The notes under the pieces were generated by a model. That model saw only the letters and a list, made by a program, of their open reading frames with translations, was not told the origin of the DNA and searched no databases. A stretch of DNA of 64,000 nt from Streptococcus xiaochunlingii. Lineage in GTDB: Bacteria; Bacillota; Bacilli; Lactobacillales; Streptococcaceae. The stretch lies in the NCBI RefSeq assembly GCF_006385805.1, contig NZ_VFSG01000001.1:1402889-1466888 (forward strand). Direction: 5' to 3'. Below, one piece after another: positions 37,999-47,056 of the stretch. Position 1 is the stretch's first letter. Each line of letters starts with the position of its first letter. A program made the position numbers and the translations under genes.

Positions 37999-39621
37999 GT
38001 GTTAACAGTTACAGACGTCTCACTACGTTTTAGTGATCGTAAACTTTTTGATGATGTCAACATCAAATTTACAGAAGGAAATACCTATGGTTTGATTGGG
38101 GCCAATGGTGCTGGAAAATCAACCTTTTTAAAAATCTTAGCTGGGGATATTGAACCGACAACTGGTCATATTTCTCTTGGACCAGACGAACGTCTTTCTG
38201 TTCTTCGTCAAAATCACTTTGACTACGAAGATGAGCGTGCCATTGATGTCGTTATCATGGGGAATGAAAAACTTTATAGCATCATGAAGGAAAAAGATGC
38301 TATTTATATGAAGGAAGATTTTTCAGATGAAGACGGTGTCCGCGCAGCAGAACTCGAAGGAGAATTCGCTGAACTAGGTGGTTGGGAAGCGGAAAGTGAA
38401 GCTTCACAACTTCTCCAAAATCTGAATATTCCAGAAGAGCTCCACTACCAAAATATGAGTGAACTAGCAAATGGAGATAAAGTGAAAGTCCTCCTAGCCA
38501 AAGCTCTCTTTGGTAAACCAGACGTCCTTCTTTTGGACGAGCCAACCAACGGTCTAGATATTCAATCCATTACCTGGTTAGAAGACTTCTTGATTGATTT
38601 CGAGAATACCGTAATCGTTGTATCCCACGACCGTCACTTCTTGAATAAAGTATGTACCCACATGGCCGACCTGGACTTTGGAAAAATCAAACTCTATGTC
38701 GGTAACTATGATTTCTGGAAAGAATCATCTGAACTGGCTGCCAAGTTGTTAGCAGACCGTAATGCCAAAGCAGAAGAAAAAATCAAACAATTACAAGAAT
38801 TTGTGGCTCGTTTCTCTGCCAATGCGTCAAAATCAAAACAGGCAACGTCACGTAAAAAGATGCTTGACAAGATTCAGTTAGAAGAAATTGTTCCATCTAG
38901 TCGAAAATACCCATTTATCAGCTTTAAAGCGGAACGAGAAATTGGGAATGATCTGTTGACAGTAGAGAATTTATCTGTAAAGATTGACGGTGAAACTATT
39001 CTTGACAACATCAGCTTCATCTTACGTCCAGGTGACAAGACAGCTCTTATCGGACAAAACGACATCCAAACCACTGCCTTGATCCGCGCCATTATGGGCG
39101 AAATCGAATATGAAGGAACTGTCAAGTGGGGAGTCACAACTAGCCGCTCTTACTTACCAAAAGACAATTCAGCTGACTTTGCAGGTGGTGAGTCAATTCT
39201 TGACTGGCTCCGTCAATTCGCAAGTAAAGAAGAAGATGACAATACCTTCCTTCGTGGTTTCCTCGGACGCATGCTCTTTTCTGGAGACGAGGTTAACAAG
39301 CCTGTCAACGTCTTGTCAGGGGGAGAAAAAGTGCGCGTGATGCTTTCAAAACTCATGCTTTTGAAATCAAATGTTCTTGTACTTGACGATCCTACAAATC
39401 ACTTGGATTTGGAATCTATTTCAAGCTTGAACGATGGATTGAAAAACTTCAAAGAATCAATCATCTTTGCCAGTCACGACCATGAGTTTATTCAAACTCT
39501 TGCCAACCATATCATTGTTCTTTCAAAAAATGGTGTCATTGACCGGATTGATGAAACCTATGATGAATTCTTAGAAAACCAAGAAGTTCAAGCAAAAGTT
39601 AAAGAACTTTGGAAAGACTAA
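37999..39621 (+). CDS. ABC-F family ATPase (YbiT-like)
   Basis: 540 residues, two ABC ATPase domains joined by a linker and no membrane segments, as in ribosome-associated ABC-F proteins. Domain 1 has Walker A GANGAGKST, signature MSELANGDKVKV and Walker B VLLLDEPTNGLD. Domain 2 has signature LSGGEKVRV and VLVLDDPTNHLD, but its Walker A position reads GQNDIQTT, lacking the usual Gly-Lys-Ser. Such proteins act on the ribosomal E site; YbiT-type members have no proven resistance role. The start is GTG 37999 with GAGGAG upstream. A short hairpin (ACCCTG/CAGGGT, 39646-39668) follows the stop. Confidence 0.9.
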   Translation: MLTVTDVSLRFSDRKLFDDVNIKFTEGNTYGLIGANGAGKSTFLKILAGDIEPTTGHISLGPDERLSVLRQNHFDYEDERAIDVVIMGNEKLYSIMKEKDAIYMKEDFSDEDGVRAAELEGEFAELGGWEAESEASQLLQNLNIPEELHYQNMSELANGDKVKVLLAKALFGKPDVLLLDEPTNGLDIQSITWLEDFLIDFENTVIVVSHDRHFLNKVCTHMADLDFGKIKLYVGNYDFWKESSELAAKLLADRNAKAEEKIKQLQEFVARFSANASKSKQATSRKKMLDKIQLEEIVPSSRKYPFISFKAEREIGNDLLTVENLSVKIDGETILDNISFILRPGDKTALIGQNDIQTTALIRAIMGEIEYEGTVKWGVTTSRSYLPKDNSADFAGGESILDWLRQFASKEEDDNTFLRGFLGRMLFSGDEVNKPVNVLSGGEKVRVMLSKLMLLKSNVLVLDDPTNHLDLESISSLNDGLKNFKESIIFASHDHEFIQTLANHIIVLSKNGVIDRIDETYDEFLENQEVQAKVKELWKD

Positions 39622-39683
39622 GAAATCGCTCCAAAAAATCAAAAACCCTGGAACCTTTGTTTCAGGGTATTTCAATAGACTAT

Positions 39684-42272
39684 ATGAAATTTAAAAAATA
39701 TCTATCACACCCCATCATTGTTTACTTTACAGCTTTTTTACTTCCCTTTACAATCTTATTTTTCGTCTACCTCAGTCAGGGTATTTATTGGGGGAGTGAA
39801 ACTTCTCCTTTATTAGGTGATGGCTTTCATCAATACGTTATTTTCGACGTTACTTTACGAAATATTTTGCACGGGACCGACAGCCTCCTTTACAGCTTTA
39901 CAAGTGGGCTCGGCTTAAATTTCTACGCTCTTTCCAGCTATTACTTAGGAAGTTTTCTATCTCCCTTTGTCTTCTTCTTTGACAGTTTATCCATGGTTGA
40001 TTCCGTCTATCTCTTTACACTAATAAAAATAGGCTTGATTGGGTTGTCAACTTATTATTCCATTAAGGAAATTTATCCTAAACTGCAACAATTATTGATT
40101 CTTTCACTGTCAACTTTGTTTGCGTTAATGAGCTTCTCCATCAGTCAGATTGAAATCAAAACCTGGCTCGATGTCTTCATTTTGGCTCCGCTCATTCTCT
40201 TAGGTTTACACCGTTTAATGACTCAAAAGAAGCGCGTTCTCTACTTTACAAGTCTGACCATCCTCTTTATCCAAAATTATTATTTTGGATTTATGATGGC
40301 TCTCTTCTTGACTTTATGGTTTTTTACTCAGCTTTCCTGGGACTTTAAAGAAAGAAGATCTTCTTTCTTTGACTTTACAATTGTGTCAATTTTAGCAGGG
40401 GTCACTAGCTTGATCATGATTTACCCCACCATATTGGATTTACGAACTCATGGGGAAAACTTTACAAAGATTACAAGAACCTTTACAGAAAATAGTTGGT
40501 ACTTAGACGTTTTTGCAAAGAATTTAATTGGTAGTTTTGATACAACAAAATATGGGGCTATCCCTATGATCTATGTTGGTCTATTTCCATTCTTACTTGC
40601 CTTTCTATTTTTCTTTGTCAAATCGATTCGGTTTCACGTGAAACTAGCTTATTTGACTTTATTAGTCATTCTTATTGCAAGTTTCTATTTACAAGCTCTG
40701 GATTTATTCTGGCAAGGTATGCATGCTCCTAATATGTTTCTTCACCGTTATGCCTGGCTTTTTTCATTGACTATTTTGTTCATGGCGGCAGAAGCACTAA
40801 ATCGGTTAAAAGAAATCAATTGGCAACGACTCTGCCTAACTTTCAGTTTAGTTAGCATTGGATTTATCCTCACCTTTCTCTATCGCAAGCATTATTCTTT
40901 CTTAACAAGCAGTCATTTTGTCTTGACACTAGAATTCCTTCTTGTATTCTTTACTGTGACACTTGCCTTTACAGTTCGTAAACTTTCTTATCCAATTTTT
41001 TCTGCTGTTATTCTCTTCTTCTGTTTGTTTGAAATTAGTATAAACAGCTATTATCAGATCGATGGGATTGCAAATGAATGGGTATTTGCAACTCGTTCTT
41101 CTTACCAAGGAAAGATTCCAGCAATTGATAAATTGACATCAAGTTTACAGGATGATCAAAATTTTTACCGAACAGAGATTCTCCAATCTCAAACAGGTAA
41201 TGATAGTATGAAATATAATTTTAGAGGGATCTCCCAGTTTTCATCTGTCAGAAATACAGATACCAGTTCGACCCTAGACAAACTCGGTTTTAAATCAGAT
41301 GGAACCAACTTGAACTTGCGCTATCAAAACAATACATTACTAATGGATAGTCTGTTCGGGATCAAATACAATATTTCAGATAGGAATCCCCAAAAGTTTG
41401 CTTTTCATAAATTGGAAACGCAAGGAAATCAGACCTTGTATCAAAATGAAAAAGCTCTTTCACTAGCATTTCTAACCGCAAGTCCCTACAAGGATATCCC
41501 ATTTTCTAATCTAACCTTAGATAACCAAAAGAACTTTCTCAATCATCTAACGGGTCAATCGTTGACTTACTATCAGCGATTACATCCACTGAAAACTGGT
41601 GCAGACGATCCTTCTCAAGGACCTCAAAAGGCCAAAGTTGAAGCAGATAGTTTTCTGACTTATGCCAGTATCGAATATGAGCTCTATGTTCAAAACGATA
41701 GTCAACTTTATGTAAACCTTCCTTCTTTAGAATTTGAGAATGAAGATTATACCGATGTGGAGATCATTACGAATGGCCAAGTCAACCGCTATACAACAGA
41801 CAATGTATTTCCATTCTTCACCATTGGTCACTTTACAGCAGGAGAAACTGTTAAGGTTCGAATTGCCTTCCCTGAAAATTCTACAGTAACCTTCCAAACT
41901 CCAGAATTTTTTGCTTTGAACCTTCAAGCCTACCAGGAAGCCTTTGAAAGGTTGCACCAACAAGAAGTTCATGTGCAAACCAAAGGAAATACCGTTACTG
42001 CAGATTTTTCAGCAGACCACCATACAAGTCTCTTTTTCACCCTTCCTTATGATAAAGGGTGGACAGCGACGATCAATAATCAACCTGTCCCTATTCGAAG
42101 GGCTCAAAAAGGATTTATGGCTGTTGATGTCCCTAAAGGAAAAGGACAAGTTGTTCTACATTTCGTTCCACATGGGTTAAAAGAAGGAACCATCGCTTTC
42201 CTACTCGGAATTCTTTCCTTCGCTTGCTACAATGCTATTCGAAATAAATCTCAATCCTCAAAAAATCAGTAA
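39684..42272 (+). CDS. YfhO-family membrane protein
   Basis: 862 residues. About 12-14 membrane segments in the first 490 residues (FLLPFTILFFVYL, LLILSLSTLFALMSF and others), a large extracellular domain of about 330 residues, and a final membrane helix near 840. This is the YfhO architecture (GT-C-like fold); members in Bacillus and Listeria glycosylate lipoteichoic acid, so a similar extracytoplasmic role is plausible. The exact start is uncertain: ATG 39684 lacks a strong SD, but alternatives run into the hairpin after the ABC-F gene. The gene contains a parS site. Confidence 0.85.
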   Translation: MKFKKYLSHPIIVYFTAFLLPFTILFFVYLSQGIYWGSETSPLLGDGFHQYVIFDVTLRNILHGTDSLLYSFTSGLGLNFYALSSYYLGSFLSPFVFFFDSLSMVDSVYLFTLIKIGLIGLSTYYSIKEIYPKLQQLLILSLSTLFALMSFSISQIEIKTWLDVFILAPLILLGLHRLMTQKKRVLYFTSLTILFIQNYYFGFMMALFLTLWFFTQLSWDFKERRSSFFDFTIVSILAGVTSLIMIYPTILDLRTHGENFTKITRTFTENSWYLDVFAKNLIGSFDTTKYGAIPMIYVGLFPFLLAFLFFFVKSIRFHVKLAYLTLLVILIASFYLQALDLFWQGMHAPNMFLHRYAWLFSLTILFMAAEALNRLKEINWQRLCLTFSLVSIGFILTFLYRKHYSFLTSSHFVLTLEFLLVFFTVTLAFTVRKLSYPIFSAVILFFCLFEISINSYYQIDGIANEWVFATRSSYQGKIPAIDKLTSSLQDDQNFYRTEILQSQTGNDSMKYNFRGISQFSSVRNTDTSSTLDKLGFKSDGTNLNLRYQNNTLLMDSLFGIKYNISDRNPQKFAFHKLETQGNQTLYQNEKALSLAFLTASPYKDIPFSNLTLDNQKNFLNHLTGQSLTYYQRLHPLKTGADDPSQGPQKAKVEADSFLTYASIEYELYVQNDSQLYVNLPSLEFENEDYTDVEIITNGQVNRYTTDNVFPFFTIGHFTAGETVKVRIAFPENSTVTFQTPEFFALNLQAYQEAFERLHQQEVHVQTKGNTVTADFSADHHTSLFFTLPYDKGWTATINNQPVPIRRAQKGFMAVDVPKGKGQVVLHFVPHGLKEGTIAFLLGILSFACYNAIRNKSQSSKNQ
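40630..40645. other. parS site inside yfhO-family gene
   Basis: The palindrome GTTTCACGTGAAAC (40631-40644) matches the 14-bp parS core exactly. It lies about 7.5 kb from dnaA. Confidence 0.88.
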
Positions 42273-42283
42273 ATTTGCATCAT

Positions 42284-42318
42284 AAAGAGCCCCTTAAGTT
42301 GGAAGGGGCTCTTATTTT
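42284..42318 (+). terminator. terminator after yfhO-family gene
   Basis: AAGAGCCCCTT (42285-42295) pairs with AAGGGGCTCTT (42303-42313), then ATTTT. It also faces the tRNA operon on the other strand. Confidence 0.8.
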
Positions 42319-42354
42319 ATACAAAAAAAAGCATCCCTTAGGATGCTAGTTTAG

Positions 42355-42428
42355 CTCCGCCAGTAGGACTCGAACCTACGACATCATGATTAACAGTCAT
42401 GCGCTACTACCAACTGAGCTATGGCGGA
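42355..42428 (-). tRNA. tRNA-Asn (GTT)
   Basis: A 74-nt cloverleaf on the minus strand: acceptor TCCGCCA/TGGCGGA, D-arm AGCTCAGTTGG, anticodon loop CTGTTAA with GTT, T-arm GTAGGTTCGAGTCCTAC. CCA is not encoded. It lies 8 bp downstream of tRNA-Glu, likely in one transcript. Confidence 0.97.
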
Positions 42429-42436
42429 ATGAGATA

Positions 42437-42508
42437 TAGTCCGTACGGGATTCGAACCCGTGTTACCGCCGTGAAAAGGCGGTGTCTTAACCCCTTGACC
42501 AACGGACC
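42437..42508 (-). tRNA. tRNA-Glu (TTC)
   Basis: 72 nt: acceptor GGTCCGT/ACGGACT (one G-U), anticodon loop CTTTTCA with TTC, T-arm ACGGGTTCGAATCCCGT. Identical over its full length to the tRNA-Glu at 62956-63027 on the other strand. Confidence 0.97.
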
Positions 42509-42555
42509 ATGTCATTAACAGAACATATCCCATTATACCATCGATTCAAAAATTG

Positions 42556-43308
42556 TCAAGCCTTTTTCTGTATTTTATTTAATAATTCTTCGACCCTTTT
42601 CACCTGTGTACGAGAAACAGGGCAAGTTGTCTCCTCTTCTAACATCAAAAGTCTCTTGCGACGATCAAAATTGACAATCATTCTTTGATTGACTAGATAA
42701 GACTGATTAGGACTGAAGAAATGATTGTCCACATCTTTTTCAAGTATATCCTTGATAGTCCCTAAAAATTCCTTTTGAAAATTCTTTCCAACAAGTCGCA
42801 ATTTGTGGGAAACTCCAGTTGTTTCAATGTACAATATATCTCGATATGGAACTCGAATTTCCATATTTTTGAAACTATACTCAAAGAAATCAATGATATT
42901 TTTATTTTCAATCACATTCTTCTTCAAGTAGAGAATGCATTCTCGAATTTTTTCCTTAAATAAGTTTTCATTCAAGGTTTTTTCAATAAATTCGAGAGCT
43001 GATACCTTGTAACGATAGGTAATGGTTGCAAATTCCGATTTCGTAGTGATAAAGGCAATAATGGCAAAAGGATTGACCTCACGAATCATTTGAGCTGCCT
43101 TGATACCAGCTTTTTCATCCCCTTTGATATCAATGTCCAGGAAGAAAAGCTGATGAAAATCACCATTGGTTAGATATTCCTTTAGTTCAGCTATTTTACT
43201 GGTGGAAACAATATTTAATCGTAGGCCTTCCTCCTCAGCGATAGCTTTTACATGTTTCTCTACTCGAACTTGTTGAGAAATTTCGTCCTCTAGCAATACA
43301 ATATTCAT
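42556..43308 (-). CDS. comE: ComE, competence response regulator (LytTR)
   Basis: 250 residues, the pneumococcal ComE length. The receiver domain has acidic residues EDE at 7-9 and phosphoacceptor Asp58 in FFLDIDI. The LytTR DNA-binding domain occupies about residues 145-245 (ILYIETTGVSHKLRLVGK, FFSPNQSYLVNQRMIVNF). Phosphorylated by ComD, it should activate comCDE, comAB and comX through paired direct repeats, which are visible upstream of comC, comA and comX. The gene directly abuts comD and ends the operon 47 bp before tRNA-Glu. Confidence 0.95.
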   Translation of the reverse strand: MNIVLLEDEISQQVRVEKHVKAIAEEEGLRLNIVSTSKIAELKEYLTNGDFHQLFFLDIDIKGDEKAGIKAAQMIREVNPFAIIAFITTKSEFATITYRYKVSALEFIEKTLNENLFKEKIRECILYLKKNVIENKNIIDFFEYSFKNMEIRVPYRDILYIETTGVSHKLRLVGKNFQKEFLGTIKDILEKDVDNHFFSPNQSYLVNQRMIVNFDRRKRLLMLEEETTCPVSRTQVKRVEELLNKIQKKA

Positions 43309-44628
43309 CTATCTTCCTTTCTCTCCAATAACTAAGCTCTGCGTAAATCTTCCATTGATCAACTCTGTCTCTAGAAAAATAGCAGCATATTCTCCAATAA
43401 GCTCTTTTACAATCGCAAGGCCCATTCCTCTACGATCCCCTTTAGTTGAAAATCCCTTTTCATAGAGCTTATTCCAATTAATCGGTTCATCAGAAATAGA
43501 GTTCTTTATGATCAGATGCACTCCATTCGGCATATTAAAAATCGCTATTTGAACTTCTTTTTCTTGACTCATTTTAGCAGCTTCAATAGCATTATTGACT
43601 AAAATTCCAACGGTTCGTACGAGATCCAACAATCTCATTGGAACCTTTTCAATAATATCTTCTGTTTCAAAGGTTAGTTTGACACCCATTTCCTCTGCAT
43701 AGATCCATCCCCTACTTAGGATACTTCTCAAAGCAGAATCTCGAATATTTCCTAGGTCAAATCCTGTATATTCTTCTTTTTGGAGTTGACCGTAGCATTC
43801 CTCAAGAACATCTCTTTGAATTCGTTTAATATCCTCAATATTTTCTTCCTCAATCGCTAAATTTAAGGAAGTGATAATATTGCCAAAATCATGACGAAAA
43901 CCTTTTAATTCTAAATAGAGGCCTTGAATTTTATTCATATACTGCTCCATTTGGCGTTGTTCGAACCTCTTTTGCTTCAACTCCATTTTCTTTTCATAAC
44001 GATCTCGAACCGTCTTCATTTGAACCATGGTTCCAATAAAGATCAAGAAACAAATCGTTGCTACCATGCTACCAAAACTATTGAAATGAGCAATATCACT
44101 TATCCAATGAGAAGCATTCAATACTAAGGTTAAAATAAGATAACTAACAATCAATTGTTGGACAAATTTCTTAAAAACCCGCTCTTTAAAATAGAGAAGA
44201 TTCACTTCGAGAATCGTTAATACCTTCATAATTAAAATAAGTGAGATAATTCGAATAGTTAAAAAGTAATAATCAGAGTATTGGTTAATTATACTATCAC
44301 CAAAAATAGAAGAAGTAATTACAGATAAAAATGTATCTGTACTTTCAACTGCTAGATAAATGATGAATGAGTAAAGAACCGCTATCTGACGTTGAAGATT
44401 ACAAATAAAATAGTAATAAAGATAAAGAAATAGTGGCCATAGACATAACATTAGATAATCAATATGTAAATCAAAGTAATCTAAGACCACTGTGATGACA
44501 AATACAGCAACAACACCAGATCCTAAAATCAATTGTTTACTATATTTATTAAGTTTTTGATCAATTTTTAAAAAAGATAAAAAAATTGTAAAAATAGTTA
44601 AAATTGAGAATAGGGTATTTAGAAACAT
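43309..44628 (-). CDS. comD: ComD, competence-peptide receptor histidine kinase
   Basis: 439 residues. Six to seven membrane segments occupy residues 1-205, then a coiled region, then the HPK10-type phosphoacceptor His245 in LKGFRHDFGNI and an ATPase domain with VGILVNNAIEAA (N-box) and KGDRRGMGLAI. It senses the exported ComC peptide and phosphorylates ComE. The start ATG 44628 shares one base with the comC stop (TGATG), and its SD AGGAGG lies inside the last comC codons. Confidence 0.95.
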   Translation of the reverse strand: MFLNTLFSILTIFTIFLSFLKIDQKLNKYSKQLILGSGVVAVFVITVVLDYFDLHIDYLMLCLWPLFLYLYYYFICNLQRQIAVLYSFIIYLAVESTDTFLSVITSSIFGDSIINQYSDYYFLTIRIISLILIMKVLTILEVNLLYFKERVFKKFVQQLIVSYLILTLVLNASHWISDIAHFNSFGSMVATICFLIFIGTMVQMKTVRDRYEKKMELKQKRFEQRQMEQYMNKIQGLYLELKGFRHDFGNIITSLNLAIEEENIEDIKRIQRDVLEECYGQLQKEEYTGFDLGNIRDSALRSILSRGWIYAEEMGVKLTFETEDIIEKVPMRLLDLVRTVGILVNNAIEAAKMSQEKEVQIAIFNMPNGVHLIIKNSISDEPINWNKLYEKGFSTKGDRRGMGLAIVKELIGEYAAIFLETELINGRFTQSLVIGEKGR

Positions 44629-44771
44629 CAGTTTCCTCCTCTACCAAAAATAAGCCCAATAAGATCAGAAAAATTATTTTTTTTGCGTTTATCACCTCCA
44701 CAAACTTGCTGCAATTCTTTTTCTGTAAGAACCTTAAATGCCTTAGAAACTGTTGATGGATTGTTTTTCAT
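44628..44771 (-). CDS. comC: ComC, competence-stimulating peptide precursor
   Basis: 47 residues. The leader of 26 residues starts MKNNPSTVSKAFKVLTEKEL and ends VCGG, a double-glycine cleavage site for the ComA peptidase. The predicted mature peptide has 21 residues, beginning DKRKKNNF and ending IFGRGGN. Asp1 and Arg3 are the CSP hallmark, and it is cationic with a hydrophobic middle (DLIGLIF). It ends by overlapping the comD start, so its final Arg-Gly-Gly is encoded by the comD ribosome binding site. SD AAGGAG is 9 nt before the ATG. The sequence does not match any CSP I can recall, though the IFGR part resembles the S. sanguinis peptide end. Confidence 0.93.
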   Translation of the reverse strand: MKNNPSTVSKAFKVLTEKELQQVCGGDKRKKNNFSDLIGLIFGRGGN

Positions 44772-44828
44772 AAAAAAATCTCCTTATAATTTATTTGATT
44801 ATTAAATTATTAAATTTAATATACATAA

Positions 44829-44895
44829 ATTTTAGTAAAAAATCAAAGAATTTTTTAACATTTCCGCTATTTGGTTCATTTTTACAGCTATTTGG
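44829..44895 (-). promoter_or_regulatory. comC promoter with ComE-type direct repeats
   Basis: CCAAATAGC occurs twice in gene direction (44895-44887 and 44874-44866), spaced 21 bp start to start. A TAAAAT -10 (44834-44829) follows after 31 nt, with no -35. Two 9-bp repeats about one and a half helical turns apart centre to edge are the standard LytTR-regulator binding layout. Confidence 0.8.
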
Positions 44896-44974
44896 AACAA
44901 AAAATCTAGTTTTTGCAATTTTTTTATCCCATCTGTTTAGAAAAATTCTAGTTTTTTTTAAAACTAAGTAACAA

Positions 44975-45009
44975 AAAAAACGTGATTTGTATAAAAATCA
45001 CGTTTTTTT
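44975..45009 (-). terminator. terminator between tRNA-Arg and comC
   Basis: AAAACGTGATTT pairs with AAATCACGTTTT around a short AT loop, with A/T runs on both sides. It ends tRNA-Arg transcription before the comC promoter. Confidence 0.8.
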
Positions 45010-45013
45010 ATTT

Positions 45014-45087
45014 TGATCCCAGCAGGATTCGAACCTGCGACCGTTCGCTTAGAAGGCGAATGCTCTATCCAGCTGAGCTATGAGACC
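45014..45087 (-). tRNA. tRNA-Arg (TCT)
   Basis: 74 nt: acceptor GGTCTCA with 3' strand TGGGATC, D-arm AGCTCAGCTGGATAGAGC, anticodon loop CTTCTAA with TCT, T-arm GCAGGTTCGAATCCTGC. It lies between comC and rlmH, as in pneumococcus. Confidence 0.96.
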
Positions 45088-45131
45088 AGATGTCTTTTTA
45101 TTCTATCAGAAAATAGGAGGAGCGTCAAGAT

Positions 45132-45611
45132 TCATTTATGGTAAGGACTTCCTTGTTGAATCATAAATGCCCGGTAGATTTGTTCGATTAAAACAAGCTT
45201 CATCAATTGATGGGGAAGGGTTAACTTTCCAAAACTCATAAGTAAATTCGCTCGTTTTTTAACTGCTGGGGACAAACCTAGACTTCCTCCAATCACGAAG
45301 GTAATTTCAGAATACCCTCGTATAGTCACCTCTTCTAAGGTTTGACTAAACTTCTCAGATGGAAATTGTTGCCCTTCAATCGCTAAGGCAATCACATACT
45401 CACGATCTCCAATTTTAGCTAATATGCGATTTCCTTCTTTTTCTAGGATTTGCTGATTTTCTAAATCACTGGCCCGATCAGGAGTTTTTTCATCCGGTAA
45501 TTCTATCATTTCTAGCTTCGTAAACCGCCCCAAGCGTTTCGTATACTCGGCGATTCCATCTTTTAAATACTTTTCTTTTAATTTTCCAACTGTTACAATC
45601 TTAATTTTCAT
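45132..45611 (-). CDS. rlmH: 23S rRNA (pseudouridine1915-N3)-methyltransferase RlmH
   Basis: 159 residues starting [20 protein letters not shown], with the SPOUT knot motif [11 protein letters not shown] (SAM-binding loop) and C-terminal [26 protein letters not shown]. It methylates pseudouridine 1915 of 23S rRNA. No strong SD is seen; I take the ATG that gives the conserved start rather than the one 6 bp upstream. Confidence 0.96.
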   Translation of the reverse strand: MKIKIVTVGKLKEKYLKDGIAEYTKRLGRFTKLEMIELPDEKTPDRASDLENQQILEKEGNRILAKIGDREYVIALAIEGQQFPSEKFSQTLEEVTIRGYSEITFVIGGSLGLSPAVKKRANLLMSFGKLTLPHQLMKLVLIEQIYRAFMIQQGSPYHK

Positions 45612-45635
45612 ATTCATATTCTAACACAAATGAAC

Positions 45636-45740
45636 TTATACACAAGTCTTCAACAAATAGACCAGCATCTATCTTTCAAAAAATGGCTCTATATTCACGT
45701 TTTTCACACTTATACACAGTTTTCCACAACTTGTGGAAAA
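45636..45740. other. DnaA-box cluster between rlmH and htrA
   Basis: TTATACACA at 45636-45644 and 45710-45718, TTTTCCACA at 45720-45728 and its inverse TGTGGAAAA at 45732-45740. The last three are nearly contiguous. These match the DnaA-box consensus TTATCCACA with one change each. It is the outermost of three origin clusters. Confidence 0.75.
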
Positions 45741-45749
45741 AAATTCCAT

Positions 45750-45782
45750 TTTAAGTTATAATTAAGAAACTAGGTCTATACT
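45750..45782 (+). promoter_or_regulatory. htrA promoter with CiaR box
   Basis: TTTAAG-TTATA-ATTAAG (45750-45766) followed after 10 nt by -10 TATACT (45777-45782). CiaR control of htrA is well established in pneumococcus. Confidence 0.85.
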
Positions 45783-45812
45783 TTTCCATAATTGGAACAA
45801 TAGGAGAAAACT

Positions 45813-46991
45813 ATGAAACAACCATCAAATTTTCTAAAAAAAATTTTGCAACTTTTACTTGTTCTTGTCATTGGGTTTACTGGAGGAATCTTAGGGACCT
45901 TGACCTCTTTCCAGTTTACCAAGGGGAATTCTACAAATTCTAGCCAAGAAATAAAATCTACCAAAGTTAATCGTGCTTATAAGAATACAACATCAACTAG
46001 TGAAGCTGTTGATAAGGTTAAAAATGCTGTTGTTTCTGTTATTACCTATGCTGAAACCTCTGAAAAAGGCTTCATCAATGGAGAAACAGATTCTGATCCA
46101 GAAGTGGCTAGTGAAGGTTCAGGAGTTATCTATAAAAAAGATGGTAAAGACGCTTATTTAGTAACAAATGCCCACGTATTAATGGGAGCAACAAAAGCCG
46201 ATATTCTCTTTGCAGATGGAAATAAAGTTTCTGGAGAAGTTGTTGGTTCTGATACTTTCTCAGATATTGCGGTTGTTAAAATCAGTTCAGATAATGTTAC
46301 GACCGTGGCTGAATTTGGGGATTCATCTAAGTTGACTGTTGGAGAGACCGCAATCGCTATTGGTAGTCCTTTAGGAACAAAATTTGCCAATTCCGTTACC
46401 CAAGGGATTGTCTCTAGTCTCGGACGTACTGTGAAGCTCAAATCAGAAGACGGCCAAAATGTATCTACAAAAGCGTTGCAAACGGACGCTGCAATCAACC
46501 CAGGGAATTCTGGTGGTCCCCTTATTAATATTCAGGGACAAGTCATCGGAATTACCTCAAGTAAAATCTCTTCAAATGGCCAAACTGCGGTTGAAGGAAT
46601 GGGATTTGCAATTCCTGTAAATGATGTACAAAATATTATTGAACATTTAGAAAAAGATGGTAAAGTCATTCGTCCAGCTCTTGGAATTACCATGATGGAC
46701 CTGGCTAACCTATCCTCTTCTGATCTTAGCCAATTAGACATTCCAAGCAAACTCAAAGGTGGGGTTCTTGTCCGCTCAGTTGAAAATGATATGCCGGCAT
46801 CCAAATATTTGCGTCGATTAGATATCATTACAAAAATCGATGACACAACCATTGAATCAACTGCAGATTTACAATCTGCCCTCTATTCTCATCAAATTGG
46901 TGATAAAATTAAAGTCATTTTCTATAGAGATGGTAAGCAAAAAACAGCTACCATTGAGCTGACAAAATCTACAGAAAATCTTGGAAATTAA
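45813..46991 (+). CDS. htrA: HtrA (DegP-like) surface serine protease
   Basis: 392 residues with an N-terminal membrane anchor (residues 10-33), a trypsin-like domain with the triad His in TNAHVL, Asp in SDIAVV and Ser in GNSGGPL, and one C-terminal PDZ domain (about 285-385). It degrades misfolded secreted proteins and, in pneumococcus, also competence peptide. SD AGGAG. The promoter holds a CiaR box overlapping the -35. parB follows, probably cotranscribed. Confidence 0.96.
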   Translation: MKQPSNFLKKILQLLLVLVIGFTGGILGTLTSFQFTKGNSTNSSQEIKSTKVNRAYKNTTSTSEAVDKVKNAVVSVITYAETSEKGFINGETDSDPEVASEGSGVIYKKDGKDAYLVTNAHVLMGATKADILFADGNKVSGEVVGSDTFSDIAVVKISSDNVTTVAEFGDSSKLTVGETAIAIGSPLGTKFANSVTQGIVSSLGRTVKLKSEDGQNVSTKALQTDAAINPGNSGGPLINIQGQVIGITSSKISSNGQTAVEGMGFAIPVNDVQNIIEHLEKDGKVIRPALGITMMDLANLSSSDLSQLDIPSKLKGGVLVRSVENDMPASKYLRRLDIITKIDDTTIESTADLQSALYSHQIGDKIKVIFYRDGKQKTATIELTKSTENLGN

Positions 46992-47010
46992 GTAAATTTA
47001 CAACATTGTC

Positions 47011-47042
47011 AACACACCTTTACGAAATTGTAAAGGTGTGTT
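47011..47042 (+). other. 13-bp hairpin between htrA and parB
   Basis: AACACACCTTTAC (47011-47023) pairs perfectly with GTAAAGGTGTGTT (47030-47042). No T-run follows, so it is a poor terminator; it ends 14 nt before the parB ATG and could modulate parB translation or mRNA stability. Confidence 0.55.
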
Positions 47043-47056
47043 ATGCTATATACATC

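Noticed and set aside
44818..44846. Alternative comC promoter TTGATT, 17 bp, TATATT
   Set aside because: Plausible by consensus, but the TAAAAT at 44829-44834 keeps the 30-31 nt distance from the repeats shared with comA and comX, so I prefer it.
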